Numbered from the stretch's first letter, positions 32,159-42,462 are shown. The stretch is 51,587 nucleotides of DNA from Flavobacterium sp. (GCF_024710485.1 NZ_JANJUQ010000035.1:1-51587), one strand, 5' to 3'. Notes: generated from the sequence alone by a model not told the origin. Made by a program: numbers and translations.

Positions 32159-32953
32159 CTATTCGGCAATATCTTGTTGTAGCAGTAAGGTAGCACACAA
32201 ATTAGCCAATAAAAAGCGCTCTTCAGGATTGTTCGAATTCAGATAAACCAATCCATTGTCCATTAACGAAACCGCGGCAACGGTTTGATTATCAGTATTA
32301 CAAATTTCGTAGCCAATGGAACCCATCAAAATGGATTTAGGGCCTTTGCTCGTTTGCAATTGGGTAATGGGTTTTAGCGTGTAATATCGATTTTTATCAT
32401 AGCCAAAATAGCCCACATATTGTTGGGCATCTTGCTGCGAAGCTTGATTGTCAAGTACCAATTCCCACGGTTTGTTGTCTTGATTAAGAAAAACCTGAGC
32501 ATAAAACATATACGACTCTTCAATGCCTTTGCCGGTGATGTCTTTGATGATGTTTACAATGCTGTTGGGATTATTTCCGATTAAGATTCTTTCCGAAGCA
32601 AATTCGGTTGCGGCATACACATCGGTGTAGTTTTCTAATCCGTCTTTCATTTGAAATCCAAAGGTTTGATAACGGTCTCGGTTTTCCTCGGTAAGCACTT
32701 CGGGATACAAAAAATCAATTACAGGCGAAACGGAAACCGGTACTCGACTGTTTCCACCTTTGGTCCAAGAACGTTTGACCTTAGAAGTGTTGTATTCTCC
32801 AAAACTGAGTTTTTGATTAATTAAAATTCCTTGTCGGCCTTTGACTTTGTATTCTGTTAATGTATGGATATCAGCATTGCTGATGGCCGGTTTGAAAGGA
32901 GTGCAACTAACTGCTATTAGGCATAGGAATGCCAATGAAATCTGATTTTTCAT
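32159..32953 (-). CDS. Hypothetical lipoprotein
   Basis: A 264-residue protein with a lipobox (IAVSCTPF, Cys17). The mature region contains VKGRQGILINQKLSFGEYNTSKVKRSWTKGG near the N-terminus and a late MGSIGYEICNTDNQTVAAVSLMDNGLVYLN, a strand pattern seen in several Bacteroidota lipoproteins without assigned function. The C-terminus (EERFLLANLCATLLLQQDI) is helical. It is transcribed alone. Confidence 0.65.
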   Translation of the reverse strand: MKNQISLAFLCLIAVSCTPFKPAISNADIHTLTEYKVKGRQGILINQKLSFGEYNTSKVKRSWTKGGNSRVPVSVSPVIDFLYPEVLTEENRDRYQTFGFQMKDGLENYTDVYAATEFASERILIGNNPNSIVNIIKDITGKGIEESYMFYAQVFLNQDNKPWELVLDNQASQQDAQQYVGYFGYDKNRYYTLKPITQLQTSKGPKSILMGSIGYEICNTDNQTVAAVSLMDNGLVYLNSNNPEERFLLANLCATLLLQQDIAE

Positions 32954-33046
32954 GCGATTGATTTTGATTGATGATTGACCGTTAGTAGTGCATAGACTAA
33001 AAATGTTACAAGCAAGAGTTATATTTTCTTTTTGTCAACCAACAAA

Positions 33047-33081
33047 AAATCCCTGACAATTACAATAACTGTCAAGGATTT
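33047..33081 (-). terminator. clpB terminator
   Basis: On the minus strand AAATCCTTGACAGTT (33081-33067) pairs along 15 bp with AATTGTCAGGGATTT (33061-33047), followed by a T run. It lies 60 bp after the clpB stop codon. Confidence 0.85.
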
Positions 33082-33140
33082 CCAATTAAACCAACCTTTA
33101 TATTTTAAGTTTAGAGTCTCAGTACCCCTGTAATTCAGAT

Positions 33141-35735
33141 TTAAACCACCTGATTTCTAAACACCAACTGTCCGTCAAAACAATCCAATAAAATAATACT
33201 GTCCGTAGTCACTTTACCCGCTAAGATTTCCTTAGACAATTGGTTCAGTACTTCGCGTTGGATGACTCGTTTTACCGGTCGGGCTCCAAACTGCGGATCG
33301 TATCCTTTCTCGGCCAAGTAAGCAATGGCTTCCGGTGTGGCATCCATGGTAATGTTTTGATGCGCCAGCATTTTAGTCACACTTTGCAACTGTAATCCAA
33401 CAATTTGTTTGATGTTGGCTTCGGTCAACGGGGTGAACATCACAATCTCATCGATACGGTTAATGAATTCCGGACGAACCGTTTGTTTTAACAAGCCCAG
33501 CACTTCTGTTTTGGCGGCTTCCGTTGCGGCTTCGATACTGCCTTTTAGGTTTTCAAACTTCTCTTGTATGATGTGACTTCCCATGTTAGAAGTCATGATG
33601 ATAATCGTATTTTTAAAATCGGCTAAGCGACCTTTGTTGTCAGTCAAACGACCTTCATCTAACACTTGCAACAAGATGTTGAAGGTGTCCGGATGCGCTT
33701 TTTCAATTTCGTCTAATAAAATCACTGAATATGGTTTTCTGCGCACGGCTTCAGTCAATTGTCCGCCTTCGTCATAACCCACATAGCCCGGAGGCGCACC
33801 TACCAAACGGCTCACACTATGGCGTTCTTGGTATTCACTCATATCAATACGCGTCATGGCATTTTCGTCGTCGAATAAATATTCGGCTAAAGCTTTCGCC
33901 AATTCGGTTTTACCTACACCGGTAGTTCCTAAGAATAGGAAAGTACCAATCGGTTTTTTCATGTCTTGCAATCCGGCTCGACTTCTGCGCACGGCATCGC
34001 TGATCGCTTCAATAGCTTCTTCTTGTCCGACTACTCTGTGGTGCAATTCGTCTTCCAAACGCAAGAGTTTTTCTCTTTCACCTTGTAGCATTTTGGTTAC
34101 CGGAACTCCGGTCCATTTGGCAACCACTTCGGCGATGTCTTCGCGAGTCACTTCTTCTTTAATCAAAGAACTGCCGGCTTGGTTTTCGGCCAATTGCGTT
34201 TGCAAAGTTTCCAATCGCTCTTGAGCTTCTTTGATTTTACCGTAACGGATTTCGGCTACTTTACCGTAATCACCGTCGCGCTCGGCACGTTCGGCTTCCA
34301 ATTTGAAATCTTCTATTTCTTGTTTTACGGTTTGTATATTGTCAACAACATCTTTCTCCGATTTCCATTTGGTAAAGATTTCGTTGCGTTCTTCTTTTAA
34401 ATTAGCCAAATCCAAACCAAGCGACTTCAATTTCACTTCGTCATTCTCGCGTTTAATCGCTTCAATCTCGATTTCCAATTGCATGATCTTTCTATCCAAT
34501 ACATCGAGTTCTTCGGGTTTGGAATTGATTTCCATACGCAGTTTAGAAGCTGCTTCGTCCATCAAGTCGATGGCTTTGTCCGGTAAGAAACGATTCGTAA
34601 TGTAGCGTTGCGATAATTCGACCGCGGCTATAATCGCATCGTCTTTGATGCGGACTTTATGATGGGTTTCGTATTTCTCCTTAATCCCGCGCAAGATGGA
34701 AATAGCGCTTTCAGTATCCGGTTCATCGACCATCACTTTTTGAAAACGACGTTCTAACGCTTTGTCTTTCTCAAAGTATTTTTGGTATTCGTCTAAGGTT
34801 GTGGCACCAATCGCTCTTAACTCACCACGAGCCAAAGCCGGTTTCAAGATATTGGCCGCGTCCATAGCGCCTTCGCCACCGCCGGCTCCTACGAGTGTGT
34901 GAATCTCGTCAATGAATAAGACGATGTCGCCTTCGGCAGAAGTTACTTCTTTTACGACCGATTTCAAGCGCTCTTCAAATTCTCCTTTGTATTTGGCACC
35001 GGCAATCAAGGCACCCATATCGAGTGAGTATACGATTTTGTCTTTTAAGTTTTCGGGTACGTCGCCATCTACAATTCGGTGTGCCAAACCTTCGGCTATT
35101 GCAGTTTTACCCACGCCGGGTTCACCTACCAACATCGGATTGTTTTTGGTACGACGGGTTAAGATTTGCAATACGCGTCGGATTTCTTCATCGCGACCAA
35201 TCACCGGGTCGAGTTTGCCGGTACGGGCCAATTCGTTGAGGTTTTTGGCGTATTTGTTTAATGAATTGTATGTTTCTTCAGCAGAGGCAGAAGTCACCCT
35301 TTCTCCTTTACGGATTTCGGCTATGGCTGCTTCCAAACCTTTCTCGGTGACACCTTGGTCTTTTAAAATCTGGGCGACTTTACTCTTCGATTTGAAAATG
35401 GCCAAGAGCAAATGCTCAATCGAAACAAATTCGTCATTCATCTTTTTGGCAATGATGTTTGCTTCGGTCAAAGCCGTAGAAGTTTCGCGGGACAGCATTA
35501 AATCGCCACCCGAAACTTTCGGAAAGCTTTGCAATGTGCAATCGAGTATCTTTTTGAATAAGTCAACATTAACGTTGAGTTTCTTTAAAATAAAAGGCGT
35601 CACGTTTTCATCGACTTCCAAGATACCTTTGAGGATATGCTCGTTTTCGATTTGTTGGTGACCGAAGCCTTGCGCTATTTGTTGCGCTTGCTGAATGGCT
35701 TCTTGTGATTTAATAGTAAAATTGTTTGTGTTCAT
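33141..35735 (-). CDS. clpB: ATP-dependent disaggregase ClpB
   Basis: An 864-residue Hsp100 chaperone that extracts polypeptides from aggregates together with DnaK. It has an N domain (about 1-145), AAA+ 1 with Walker A GEPGVGKT (204-211) and [13 protein letters not shown], a long middle coiled-coil domain (about 405-525) that distinguishes ClpB from ClpC, and AAA+ 2 with GTTGVGKTE (about 600) and [11 protein letters not shown]. No IGF/L-type ClpP-binding loop was recognised. AAGGAG about 12 bp before the ATG is a rare Shine-Dalgarno-like sequence here. The upstream region carries a palindrome at 35774-35788. Confidence 0.97.
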   Translation of the reverse strand: MNTNNFTIKSQEAIQQAQQIAQGFGHQQIENEHILKGILEVDENVTPFILKKLNVNVDLFKKILDCTLQSFPKVSGGDLMLSRETSTALTEANIIAKKMNDEFVSIEHLLLAIFKSKSKVAQILKDQGVTEKGLEAAIAEIRKGERVTSASAEETYNSLNKYAKNLNELARTGKLDPVIGRDEEIRRVLQILTRRTKNNPMLVGEPGVGKTAIAEGLAHRIVDGDVPENLKDKIVYSLDMGALIAGAKYKGEFEERLKSVVKEVTSAEGDIVLFIDEIHTLVGAGGGEGAMDAANILKPALARGELRAIGATTLDEYQKYFEKDKALERRFQKVMVDEPDTESAISILRGIKEKYETHHKVRIKDDAIIAAVELSQRYITNRFLPDKAIDLMDEAASKLRMEINSKPEELDVLDRKIMQLEIEIEAIKRENDEVKLKSLGLDLANLKEERNEIFTKWKSEKDVVDNIQTVKQEIEDFKLEAERAERDGDYGKVAEIRYGKIKEAQERLETLQTQLAENQAGSSLIKEEVTREDIAEVVAKWTGVPVTKMLQGEREKLLRLEDELHHRVVGQEEAIEAISDAVRRSRAGLQDMKKPIGTFLFLGTTGVGKTELAKALAEYLFDDENAMTRIDMSEYQERHSVSRLVGAPPGYVGYDEGGQLTEAVRRKPYSVILLDEIEKAHPDTFNILLQVLDEGRLTDNKGRLADFKNTIIIMTSNMGSHIIQEKFENLKGSIEAATEAAKTEVLGLLKQTVRPEFINRIDEIVMFTPLTEANIKQIVGLQLQSVTKMLAHQNITMDATPEAIAYLAEKGYDPQFGARPVKRVIQREVLNQLSKEILAGKVTTDSIILLDCFDGQLVFRNQVV

Positions 35736-35773
35736 AATGTATTGTTCTCCTTTGTGTGTTGTTTTTGGAATAA

Positions 35774-35788
35774 AAGTTTTGAAAACTT
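35774..35788. promoter_or_regulatory. Palindrome in the clpB/ytxJ divergent promoter region
   Basis: AAGTTTT (35774-35780) and AAAACTT (35782-35788) are perfect arms around one base, 39 bp upstream of the clpB start codon. It does not match CIRCE. A regulator-binding site or structure in the 5' leader is possible; the arms are AT-rich enough for chance. Confidence 0.35.
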
Positions 35789-35853
35789 CATGTTGTTGCC
35801 GTCAATTTATATTCCATTACGCTAAAGCCGACAAAATGGCTGATTTTTTTGGT

Positions 35854-35861
35854 TATCTTTG
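35854..35861 (+). promoter_or_regulatory. -7 box for the ytxJ-like gene
   Basis: TATCTTTG matches TAnnTTTG exactly and is followed by GC. It lies 69 bp before the start codon. No clear -33 box was seen. Confidence 0.55.
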
Positions 35862-35930
35862 CGGTTCTAGAAGACAATTTGACGTTTGTAATGACGTTAT
35901 GGCTTGATAATGAGTTAAAAAGGTTAAGAT

Positions 35931-36317
35931 ATGAGTTTGTTTAAAAACATGTTTGGTGGCTCAGGCGAATCAGAAAAGGAGAGCAAAATGGCTTGGCGAA
36001 AGTTGACTGATTTGGGTCAGCTGAACGAAATAGTAAATGAGTCAACCGAAAAACCGGTAGTGATTTTCAAACACAGCACCCGCTGCAGTATCAGCCGTAT
36101 GGCGTTGCGTCAGTTTGAGCAAGAGTTTAGTTTGGAAGGAAAAGTAGTACCGTATTATTTAGACTTATTAGAACATCGCGACATTTCCAATGAAATAGCC
36201 AACCGATTCGGCGTGTATCACCAATCGCCCCAATTAATTGTCATTAAAGACGGCAAAGCCATTTACGATCGTTCCCATGAAAGCATTGATGCTACTAAGT
36301 TGGTGGATTTTGTATAA
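35931..36317 (+). CDS. ytxJ: Monothiol bacilliredoxin, YtxJ family
   Basis: A 128-residue thioredoxin-fold protein. The active site is FKHSTRCSISRMAL with a single Cys52 where YtxJ proteins have a TCxIS motif. VYHQSPQLIVIKDGKAIYDRSH contains the conserved cis-Pro region. YtxJ (bacilliredoxin C) proteins remove bacillithiol from proteins in organisms that make this thiol, which include Flavobacterium. The first ~20 residues (MSLFKNMFGGSGESEKESKM) are a flexible extension, so a start at Met20 is possible. It is a single gene, divergent from clpB, with a terminator after it. Confidence 0.85.
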   Translation: MSLFKNMFGGSGESEKESKMAWRKLTDLGQLNEIVNESTEKPVVIFKHSTRCSISRMALRQFEQEFSLEGKVVPYYLDLLEHRDISNEIANRFGVYHQSPQLIVIKDGKAIYDRSHESIDATKLVDFV

Positions 36318-36334
36318 CAGCAATTTCATAATAA

Positions 36335-36360
36335 AAAAGCCGTTTTCATTAACGGCTTTT
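36335..36360. terminator. Bidirectional terminator after the ytxJ-like gene
   Basis: AAAAGCCGTT (36335-36344) pairs perfectly with AACGGCTTTT (36351-36360), followed by T residues. It lies between convergent stop codons at 36317 and 36364. Confidence 0.9.
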
Positions 36361-36363
36361 TGT

Positions 36364-37548
36364 TTATCTCCTGAATCGGTTTCGGGTAATGATGTCTTTT
36401 AGTTTAGCTTTTAAATCGTTGCCGGTGTCGAAGACCATTTGTTCGTTAGACGGAAACGGCACCGCTCTTCGGTCAAAGTATTGGAAATAATCCTGGTCAC
36501 AAGCGCGTTTATCCCCACGGTACTTGGCATACATGTAGTTGAAGGTAAATTTGCTGGCCAAAGGAAAAGTTTGTAACAACTGATTGGTGTTAAAATCGAT
36601 GTAATCTACTTTAGCTGTTACCTGACAAGCTTTGAATTGCGAGAATTCGTATATTGTAGCGCGAACTGTTCGCATATCATCTACTTTTACCGGATTGCCT
36701 AAACTGTCCTTTACCACGTGGCCATTGGCGTCGAGTAGGTTTTTGAGGCCGACTTTAATCACTTTCTCTTTTTGCAGTTCACGCTCTTTGATTTGCTCTG
36801 GTGAGATGTTGATTTGACGGAAGTTCACCACCAAACCGTAATCGTAATTGATGCCTTTAACGCGATTGCTGTGGTATACCGTCCATTTGTCGTTTAAACC
36901 GTAAGTGCTGAAATCCAACAAATCGTTTTCCAAACGTACCGGAATGACCATGTTGGTTTCGTTTTTTGTATACACACTCACGAAGTCGGTTCCTTTGATA
37001 CGGGCTTCTTCAATGAGTTTGTCGGTGTCTTTGAAACCCGGACTCAAGTTTTTCAAATACATTAAATCATCATAAGCACGACGGACTACCATTTTGTCTT
37101 TATTGGCTAAAAGCGCTTTGGAGTTGTCGTATAAATATTTGGCTAAGGCATTTTTACTGCTTACAATTTGATCCGAATAATCGTCAAAAGGAAAAATAGC
37201 ATCGCGACCTTCTTTAATCAATCGGACCGGTAGTATTGGGCGAATGTTTTCCTGACGAGCGTTGAGTTGGACATAGGTTTCATATATTTTTTCTAAATTC
37301 TGCGGATTGGCATCTTTAAACCAAGCATTGATATTGCGCAAATCGCGTTCTTTGGCTTTGGCAAAAGCTTCTTCAAGCATATACACATAATCTTGTTTGC
37401 CTTTAGCGGTTTTGTTACCACGCAAACCTTCTAGAGCATTTTGAATGGCACCATCATAATCGCCGGAAGTCAATAAGTCGCGGGTTTGACGAACACCGCA
37501 AGAAGAAAGAATCACTAAAAAGGTTAGGGCAAGCGTAATTTTTTTCAT
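36364..37548 (-). CDS. Hypothetical lipoprotein with TPR-like N-terminal half
   Basis: A 394-residue protein starting MKKITLALTFLVILSSCG (Cys18 lipobox). The frame extends 11 codons further upstream, but the start at 37548 puts the signal peptide first and is preferred. Residues about 20-200 are helical and TPR-like (LLTSGDYDGAIQNALEGLRGN, YVYMLEEAFAKAKERDLRNINAWFKD). The second half is beta-rich (YGLVVNFRQINISPEQ ... CQVTAKVDYIDFNTNQLL). The conserved look suggests a cell-envelope housekeeping role, but no family was recognised. It starts 29 bp after the thrC stop and may be cotranscribed with the thr genes. Confidence 0.75.
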   Translation of the reverse strand: MKKITLALTFLVILSSCGVRQTRDLLTSGDYDGAIQNALEGLRGNKTAKGKQDYVYMLEEAFAKAKERDLRNINAWFKDANPQNLEKIYETYVQLNARQENIRPILPVRLIKEGRDAIFPFDDYSDQIVSSKNALAKYLYDNSKALLANKDKMVVRRAYDDLMYLKNLSPGFKDTDKLIEEARIKGTDFVSVYTKNETNMVIPVRLENDLLDFSTYGLNDKWTVYHSNRVKGINYDYGLVVNFRQINISPEQIKERELQKEKVIKVGLKNLLDANGHVVKDSLGNPVKVDDMRTVRATIYEFSQFKACQVTAKVDYIDFNTNQLLQTFPLASKFTFNYMYAKYRGDKRACDQDYFQYFDRRAVPFPSNEQMVFDTGNDLKAKLKDIITRNRFRR

Positions 37549-37577
37549 GTGTTGGATTTTGAACAAATGTAAAAAAA

Positions 37578-38864
37578 TCAATCTAAAAATTGTTTGAGCT
37601 CTTCATAAGTCTTAATTTTTACCGAAACTTTCTCTTTGTTTAAAACACTTTCTATTTGTTCCGGAATAGGTAATTTCAAATCCAATAACGGTTCCACCAC
37701 ATCTAAAAACTTAATCGGATGTGCGGTTTCCAAGAAAACACCTATGCTTTCTGGATGTTTAGCCATTTCTTTTTTCAATCCTAAATAGCCTACAGCTCCA
37801 TGCGGTTCGGTTATGTATTGGGTTCTATGGTAAATAGTTTGGATGGCTTTCTCCGTTTCAGTATCGGAAAACGAATAGGAGGAGAAGTCTTTTTCAAATT
37901 CTTTCAAATCAAATCGGTACAATTGCTGAATCCGAATAAAATTACTCGGATTGCCCACATCCATAGCATTAGAGATTGTGGCTACGGAAGGTTTTGGCTC
38001 GTAATTTCCGGCGACTAAAAATCGAGGTACAGCATCATTCGCATTGGTCGATGCCACAAAATGGGAGATAGGTAAGCCCAACCGTTTCGCCATAATGCCG
38101 GCACAAATATTACCAAAGTTGCCACTCGGACAGGATAAGATGAGTGGTTTGTTGTGCTTTTTTAATTGTTGGTAAGCAAAGAAAATGTAAAACATTTGCG
38201 GTAACCAACGGGCAATGTTGATGGAATTGGCTGAGGTGAGATTTTTGTGTTTCAGATTGTCATCTAAAAAAGCTTTTTTAACCATATCTTGGCAATCGTC
38301 AAAAAAGCCGTCTACTTCTAAAGCTTTAATGTTTTTTCCTAACGTAGTAAGTTGACGTTCTTGTATTTCGCTGACTTTACCTGAAGGATAAAGTATGACC
38401 ACTTCAACGCCTTTTACGCCTAAAAATCCACTAGCCACGGCACCACCTGTATCGCCTGAAGTGGCTACTAAAACGGTGACTTTTTTATCATTGTTACGGT
38501 TAAAATAACCCAAGCATCTCGACATGAATCGGGCGCCAACATCTTTGAAAGCCATCGTTGGTCCGTGAAAAAGTTCTAACGAAAAAACACCTTCCTCAAC
38601 CGATACACACGGAAAATTAAAACATAAAGTTTCCGCTATAATTTGCTTGAGTTCGGTTTCGGGAATTTCATCACCTATGAATTGCTTGATGGCTGCAAAG
38701 GCGATTTCTTCTTGGCTCAAGTTCTCTATGTTTTTAAAAAAAGAATGGGGAAGAGGTGTTATGGTTTCCGGGAAATATAAACCTCTGTCAGGAGCTAATC
38801 CTTGAATGACTGCTTCTTGGAAGCCTACTCTTGGCGCATTTTTATTTAAACTAAAGTATTGCAT
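37578..38864 (-). CDS. thrC: Threonine synthase
   Basis: A 428-residue PLP enzyme converting O-phosphohomoserine to threonine, the last step of the pathway. The cofactor lysine is in HGPTMAFKDVGARFM (Lys107). VLVATSGDTGGAVASGF and SCPSGNFGNICAG are phosphate- and substrate-binding loops. The N-terminal YFPETITPLP region and the length match the bacterial ThrC form similar to that of E. coli. It is the third gene of thrA-thrB-thrC; the 70-bp gap from thrB contains an ACTTC-type repeat. Confidence 0.95.
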   Translation of the reverse strand: MQYFSLNKNAPRVGFQEAVIQGLAPDRGLYFPETITPLPHSFFKNIENLSQEEIAFAAIKQFIGDEIPETELKQIIAETLCFNFPCVSVEEGVFSLELFHGPTMAFKDVGARFMSRCLGYFNRNNDKKVTVLVATSGDTGGAVASGFLGVKGVEVVILYPSGKVSEIQERQLTTLGKNIKALEVDGFFDDCQDMVKKAFLDDNLKHKNLTSANSINIARWLPQMFYIFFAYQQLKKHNKPLILSCPSGNFGNICAGIMAKRLGLPISHFVASTNANDAVPRFLVAGNYEPKPSVATISNAMDVGNPSNFIRIQQLYRFDLKEFEKDFSSYSFSDTETEKAIQTIYHRTQYITEPHGAVGYLGLKKEMAKHPESIGVFLETAHPIKFLDVVEPLLDLKLPIPEQIESVLNKEKVSVKIKTYEELKQFLD

Positions 38865-38882
38865 TTTTTAAGTATGATTTAT

Positions 38883-38936
38883 GAAGTTGGAAGTACGAAA
38901 TACAATTCACTTAGTACTTCGCACTTTGTACTTCTT
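38883..38936. repeat. ACTTC/GAAGT repeat phrase in the thrB-thrC gap
   Basis: The run GAAGTTGGAAGTACGAAATAC ... TTAGTACTTCGCACTTTGTACTTC consists of alternating GAAGTACGAA-type units on both strands. It is the same type of phrase as the 35-bp stretch inside valS (7829-7864). Confidence 0.6.
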
Positions 38937-39855
38937 ACATTATTTTAACTCCTTCATCATTAATTTTAGAGACGTGCATGTCAAAATCAATCCCAATGTC
39001 AAGATAGCTGCTGCTCATGGCGTAGGCGACTTTCTCCGCTTTTTCTTGGCTTCTACACAAAGCAAAAATTGAAGGTCCGGCACCGGATATTCCGGCGCCT
39101 AAAGCTCCTGCATCAAGAGCCGCATTTTTTGCATTCTCAAATCCGGGAATGAGTTTTTGACGATGCGGTTCTATAATTACATCTTGCAGCGAGCGACCTA
39201 TTAAGGCATAATCACTAGTGTACAAACCGGCTATGAATCCGCCTAAATTGCCACATTGCGTTATGGTGTCTTTTAGCGGAACGGCATTGGGTAAAACCGC
39301 TCTCGAATCGGAGGTTTTGAGCTCAATTTGCGGATGTAGGACTACTGCGAACAATTCGCTCGGACTTTGAATTTTAATCACATCCAACGGGTTATAGCCG
39401 CGAACCAAAGTAAAACCACCCAAAATACAAGGCGCTACGTTGTCGGCATGTTCACAACCGCTGGCCAAAGCTTCGCCTTTCATGGCAAAGTCAACCAATT
39501 CGTGTCGCGTAAAAGGTCTTCCTAATAATTCATTAATACCGAAAACTGCACCGGCAGCACTGGCGGAAGAACTCCCGATACCACTGCCGGCTTTGATTTT
39601 TTTATGGATTTCGATTTCGAAACCACAATCCGGATTAGCCGTATTTACTATAGCCAAAGCGGCAACACCGGCCACATTTTTTTCGGTTTCCAACGGTAAA
39701 TCGGCGCCTGTGATTTTGGTAATCCGAATGCCTTTTTCGGCTGTTTTGCTTATAATCATTTCGTCTCCAATACCTTCTAAGCACAGGCCCAACACGTCAA
39801 ATCCACAGTTGAGGTTGGCAATGGTAGCCGGACAGAATATTTTAATTTTGTTCAT
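38935..39855 (-). CDS. thrB: Homoserine kinase
   Basis: A 306-residue GHMP kinase phosphorylating homoserine. MNKIKIFCPATIANLNCGFDVLG opens the fold. The ATP-binding loop IKAGSGIGSSSASAAGAVFG (about 84-103) and the C-terminal GAGISGAGPSIFAL loop are complete. An ATG seven codons upstream (39876) would add MNPKPQK, but these residues come from repeat-like DNA, so 39855 is preferred. It lies between thrA (80-bp gap) and thrC. Confidence 0.95.
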   Translation of the reverse strand: MNKIKIFCPATIANLNCGFDVLGLCLEGIGDEMIISKTAEKGIRITKITGADLPLETEKNVAGVAALAIVNTANPDCGFEIEIHKKIKAGSGIGSSSASAAGAVFGINELLGRPFTRHELVDFAMKGEALASGCEHADNVAPCILGGFTLVRGYNPLDVIKIQSPSELFAVVLHPQIELKTSDSRAVLPNAVPLKDTITQCGNLGGFIAGLYTSDYALIGRSLQDVIIEPHRQKLIPGFENAKNAALDAGALGAGISGAGPSIFALCRSQEKAEKVAYAMSSSYLDIGIDFDMHVSKINDEGVKIM

Positions 39856-39930
39856 TTTCTGAGGTTTCGGGTTCAATGTTTCGTGTTCAAAGTTGGCATA
39901 ACTCGCAACTTTGAACTCGCAACTCGTAAC
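39856..39930. repeat. Repeat phrase in the thrA-thrB gap
   Basis: Units of the form AACTCGCAACTTTGAACTCGC and GGGTTCAATGTTTCGTGTTC, read on either strand, fill the gap. Similar phrases occur near 9215-9245. No coding or promoter signal was seen. Confidence 0.5.
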
Positions 39931-39935
39931 TTTTT

Positions 39936-42383
39936 TTAGACATTTCCAATCCTAATCACATCTGCAAAAATTCCTGAAGCGGTGACTGCGGCTCCGGCTC
40001 CGGCTCCTTTGATGATTAAAGGTTGGTCGACATATCGATCAGTGTAGAATTCGATGATATTGTCTTTACCTTCTAAATTGTAGAACGGACTTTCTTTCGG
40101 GATGAATTGCAAGCCTACAGCAGCTTTACCGTTGTCGAAACTCGCTACAAATTTGATGCGGGAATCTTTGGCTTGCGCTTCTTTGAGTAACTGATTGAAA
40201 TGATTTTCGTGTTTGGCCAGTGAAGCGAAGAAATCTTCATTGTTAGTGGTTTGCATACATTCGTCCGGCAGGAAACAATTATTCTCAATCTGCTCCATTT
40301 CCATTTGATAACCGCTTTCGCGAATGAGAATTAGTATCTTTCTGGCTACGTCTACACCACTTAAATCAATTTTCGGGTCAGGCTCCGTAAATCCCTGAAC
40401 ACCTGCTTCTTTGACTACATCATGAAAATTGTAATCCTTACTGAAATTATTAAAAATAAAGTTCAAACTACCGGACAAAACTGCGTTGATTCGGTTGATT
40501 TTATCACCGGAAGCAATCAAGTGTTTCAGGGTATCGATGATAGGCAATCCGGCTCCTACATTCGTTTCGAACAAGAACGGTGCATTGTATTTTCGAGATA
40601 GGGTCTTGAGATTTTTATAATGAGTGTATTCCGATGAGCAGGCAATTTTGTTACACGTCACCACCGCAATATTTTGACTCAGGAATTGGTCGTAAATCCC
40701 CGCTATATCATGATTGGCTGTAATATCAACAAAGATGCTGTTGCGTAAATTTAAGGCTTTGGTTCGAGCGATAAAGTCAATCGGATTCGCTTTTTCACCC
40801 TGGTTTAACGCTTCTTTCCAATCTTTCAAGTTCAATCCTTCTTCATCAAATACCATTTGGCGGGAGTTTGACAAAGCGATAACACGCACATTGATTTTGA
40901 GGTTTTCTTTTAAGAATTTCTTTTGCTGACTAACTTGATCGATGAATTTTTCGCCTACGTTTCCAACACCCATTACAAATAAATTCATCTGTTTGGTATT
41001 GTCTTCGAAGAAACGCTCGTGTAAAGTATTCAATGCTTTTTTAACGTCTTTTTCGTTAATGACTACTGAAATATTTCGCTCCGAAGCGCCTTGGGCAATG
41101 GCTCGGATATTGACATTATTTTTGCCCAAAGTACTGAACATTTTACCGCTGATGCCTTGGTGGTTTTTCATGTTTTCGCCCACCAAAGCCACAATACACA
41201 ATCCTTTTTCAACGATACAAGGATCAACTTTACCTTGAGCGATTTCCATTTCAAACGCTTGGTCGATGGCGATTTTAGCTTTTTCCGCATCAGAACTTAA
41301 AATCCCGACACAAATAGAGTGTTCAGAAGACGCTTGTGTAATGAAAATCACATTAATGTTTTCGTTGGATAACACCTCAAACAAACGCTTAGAGGAACCG
41401 GCTACGCCAATCATTCCGGAACCTTCCAAAGTCAGTAATGCAATATTGTCGATATGGGTAATCCCTTTAATAGGATTGCTTGAACTTTCAGGGGAATTGG
41501 AGATTAAGGTGCCGTAAGCTTCCGGTTCGAAAGTGTTTTTGATAAAAATCGGAATGCTGTCTTTCAATACCGGCTGAATCGTTGGCGGATACAATACTTT
41601 AGCGCCGAAGTGCGACAATTCCATCGCTTCCTGATACGAAATACTTTCGATAGGTTGTGCTTGTTTGACACTTTTCGGATTGGCAGTAAACATACCGTTA
41701 ACATCGGTCCAAATTTCTAAAACTTCTGCTTTCACGGCTGCCGCAATAATAGCTGCAGTATAATCGGAACCACCGCGTCCCAAAGTAGTTGTATTGCCGT
41801 CGGAGGAAGATGCTATAAAACCCGGAAGCAAAGTAACTTGGGCGTTGTTGTTTTTGAAATAGTCAGTAATCAAAGTATTTGTAATGGAAAAATCGACTGC
41901 CGCTTTGCCAAAGTTGGCATTGGTTTTAATCAATTCCCGACTGTCTTTAAAAGTCGAGTTGCTTACCTTTTGCTTCAGCGCCACAGCAATAATTTGAGAC
42001 GATAGTAATTCGCCAAAACCGGCTACTGTGTCAGCGGTTCTGCTGGATAATTCGCCTAACAAAAAGCAACCGTCTAAAAGTGTTTTCAAATGATTGATGT
42101 GACTGTTGACGGCATCAATAATCTCGCCTTGTTCGCTCAGTGGTATCAGTTCGTCTATAGCTTTTTTGTGCATTTGCTCTATTTGATCGACTATGTGTTT
42201 GTAAGCTTTGTCTTTGCTCGAAGCGGTTTTTCCGGCTAAAATTAGCAAATCGGTTACACTACTAAAGGCAGAAACTACAACGGCCAGTTTATTTTCTTTG
42301 CTTTTTTGAGTTATAATATCAAGGGTTTTGGCTATGTTTTGGGCATTGGCTACAGAAGTACCGCCAAATTTTAATGCAATCAT
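39936..42383 (-). CDS. thrA: Bifunctional aspartokinase / homoserine dehydrogenase
   Basis: An 815-residue enzyme for steps 1 and 3 from aspartate to threonine. The aspartokinase half opens MIALKFGGTSVANAQN and contains TTLGRGGSDYTAA. Two ACT-type regulatory domains follow (about 310-460, SGMIGVAGSSKRLFEVLSNENINVIFITQASSEHSIC), then homoserine dehydrogenase from about 465 with the NAD(P) motif GVGNVGEKF and VVTCNKIA. Length matches E. coli ThrA (820). The start at 42383 fits the family N-terminus; the frame extends 65 codons upstream but only through the leader region. ACT domains imply feedback inhibition, and a threonine-rich leader ORF upstream implies attenuation. Confidence 0.95.
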   Translation of the reverse strand: MIALKFGGTSVANAQNIAKTLDIITQKSKENKLAVVVSAFSSVTDLLILAGKTASSKDKAYKHIVDQIEQMHKKAIDELIPLSEQGEIIDAVNSHINHLKTLLDGCFLLGELSSRTADTVAGFGELLSSQIIAVALKQKVSNSTFKDSRELIKTNANFGKAAVDFSITNTLITDYFKNNNAQVTLLPGFIASSSDGNTTTLGRGGSDYTAAIIAAAVKAEVLEIWTDVNGMFTANPKSVKQAQPIESISYQEAMELSHFGAKVLYPPTIQPVLKDSIPIFIKNTFEPEAYGTLISNSPESSSNPIKGITHIDNIALLTLEGSGMIGVAGSSKRLFEVLSNENINVIFITQASSEHSICVGILSSDAEKAKIAIDQAFEMEIAQGKVDPCIVEKGLCIVALVGENMKNHQGISGKMFSTLGKNNVNIRAIAQGASERNISVVINEKDVKKALNTLHERFFEDNTKQMNLFVMGVGNVGEKFIDQVSQQKKFLKENLKINVRVIALSNSRQMVFDEEGLNLKDWKEALNQGEKANPIDFIARTKALNLRNSIFVDITANHDIAGIYDQFLSQNIAVVTCNKIACSSEYTHYKNLKTLSRKYNAPFLFETNVGAGLPIIDTLKHLIASGDKINRINAVLSGSLNFIFNNFSKDYNFHDVVKEAGVQGFTEPDPKIDLSGVDVARKILILIRESGYQMEMEQIENNCFLPDECMQTTNNEDFFASLAKHENHFNQLLKEAQAKDSRIKFVASFDNGKAAVGLQFIPKESPFYNLEGKDNIIEFYTDRYVDQPLIIKGAGAGAAVTASGIFADVIRIGNV

Positions 42384-42462
42384 GATTTTTAATGGTGAAT
42401 TGTAAATGATAAATGATGAATTAACCCTCAACAGAGAGTCCTTAAATTTCGGATTATATGTG

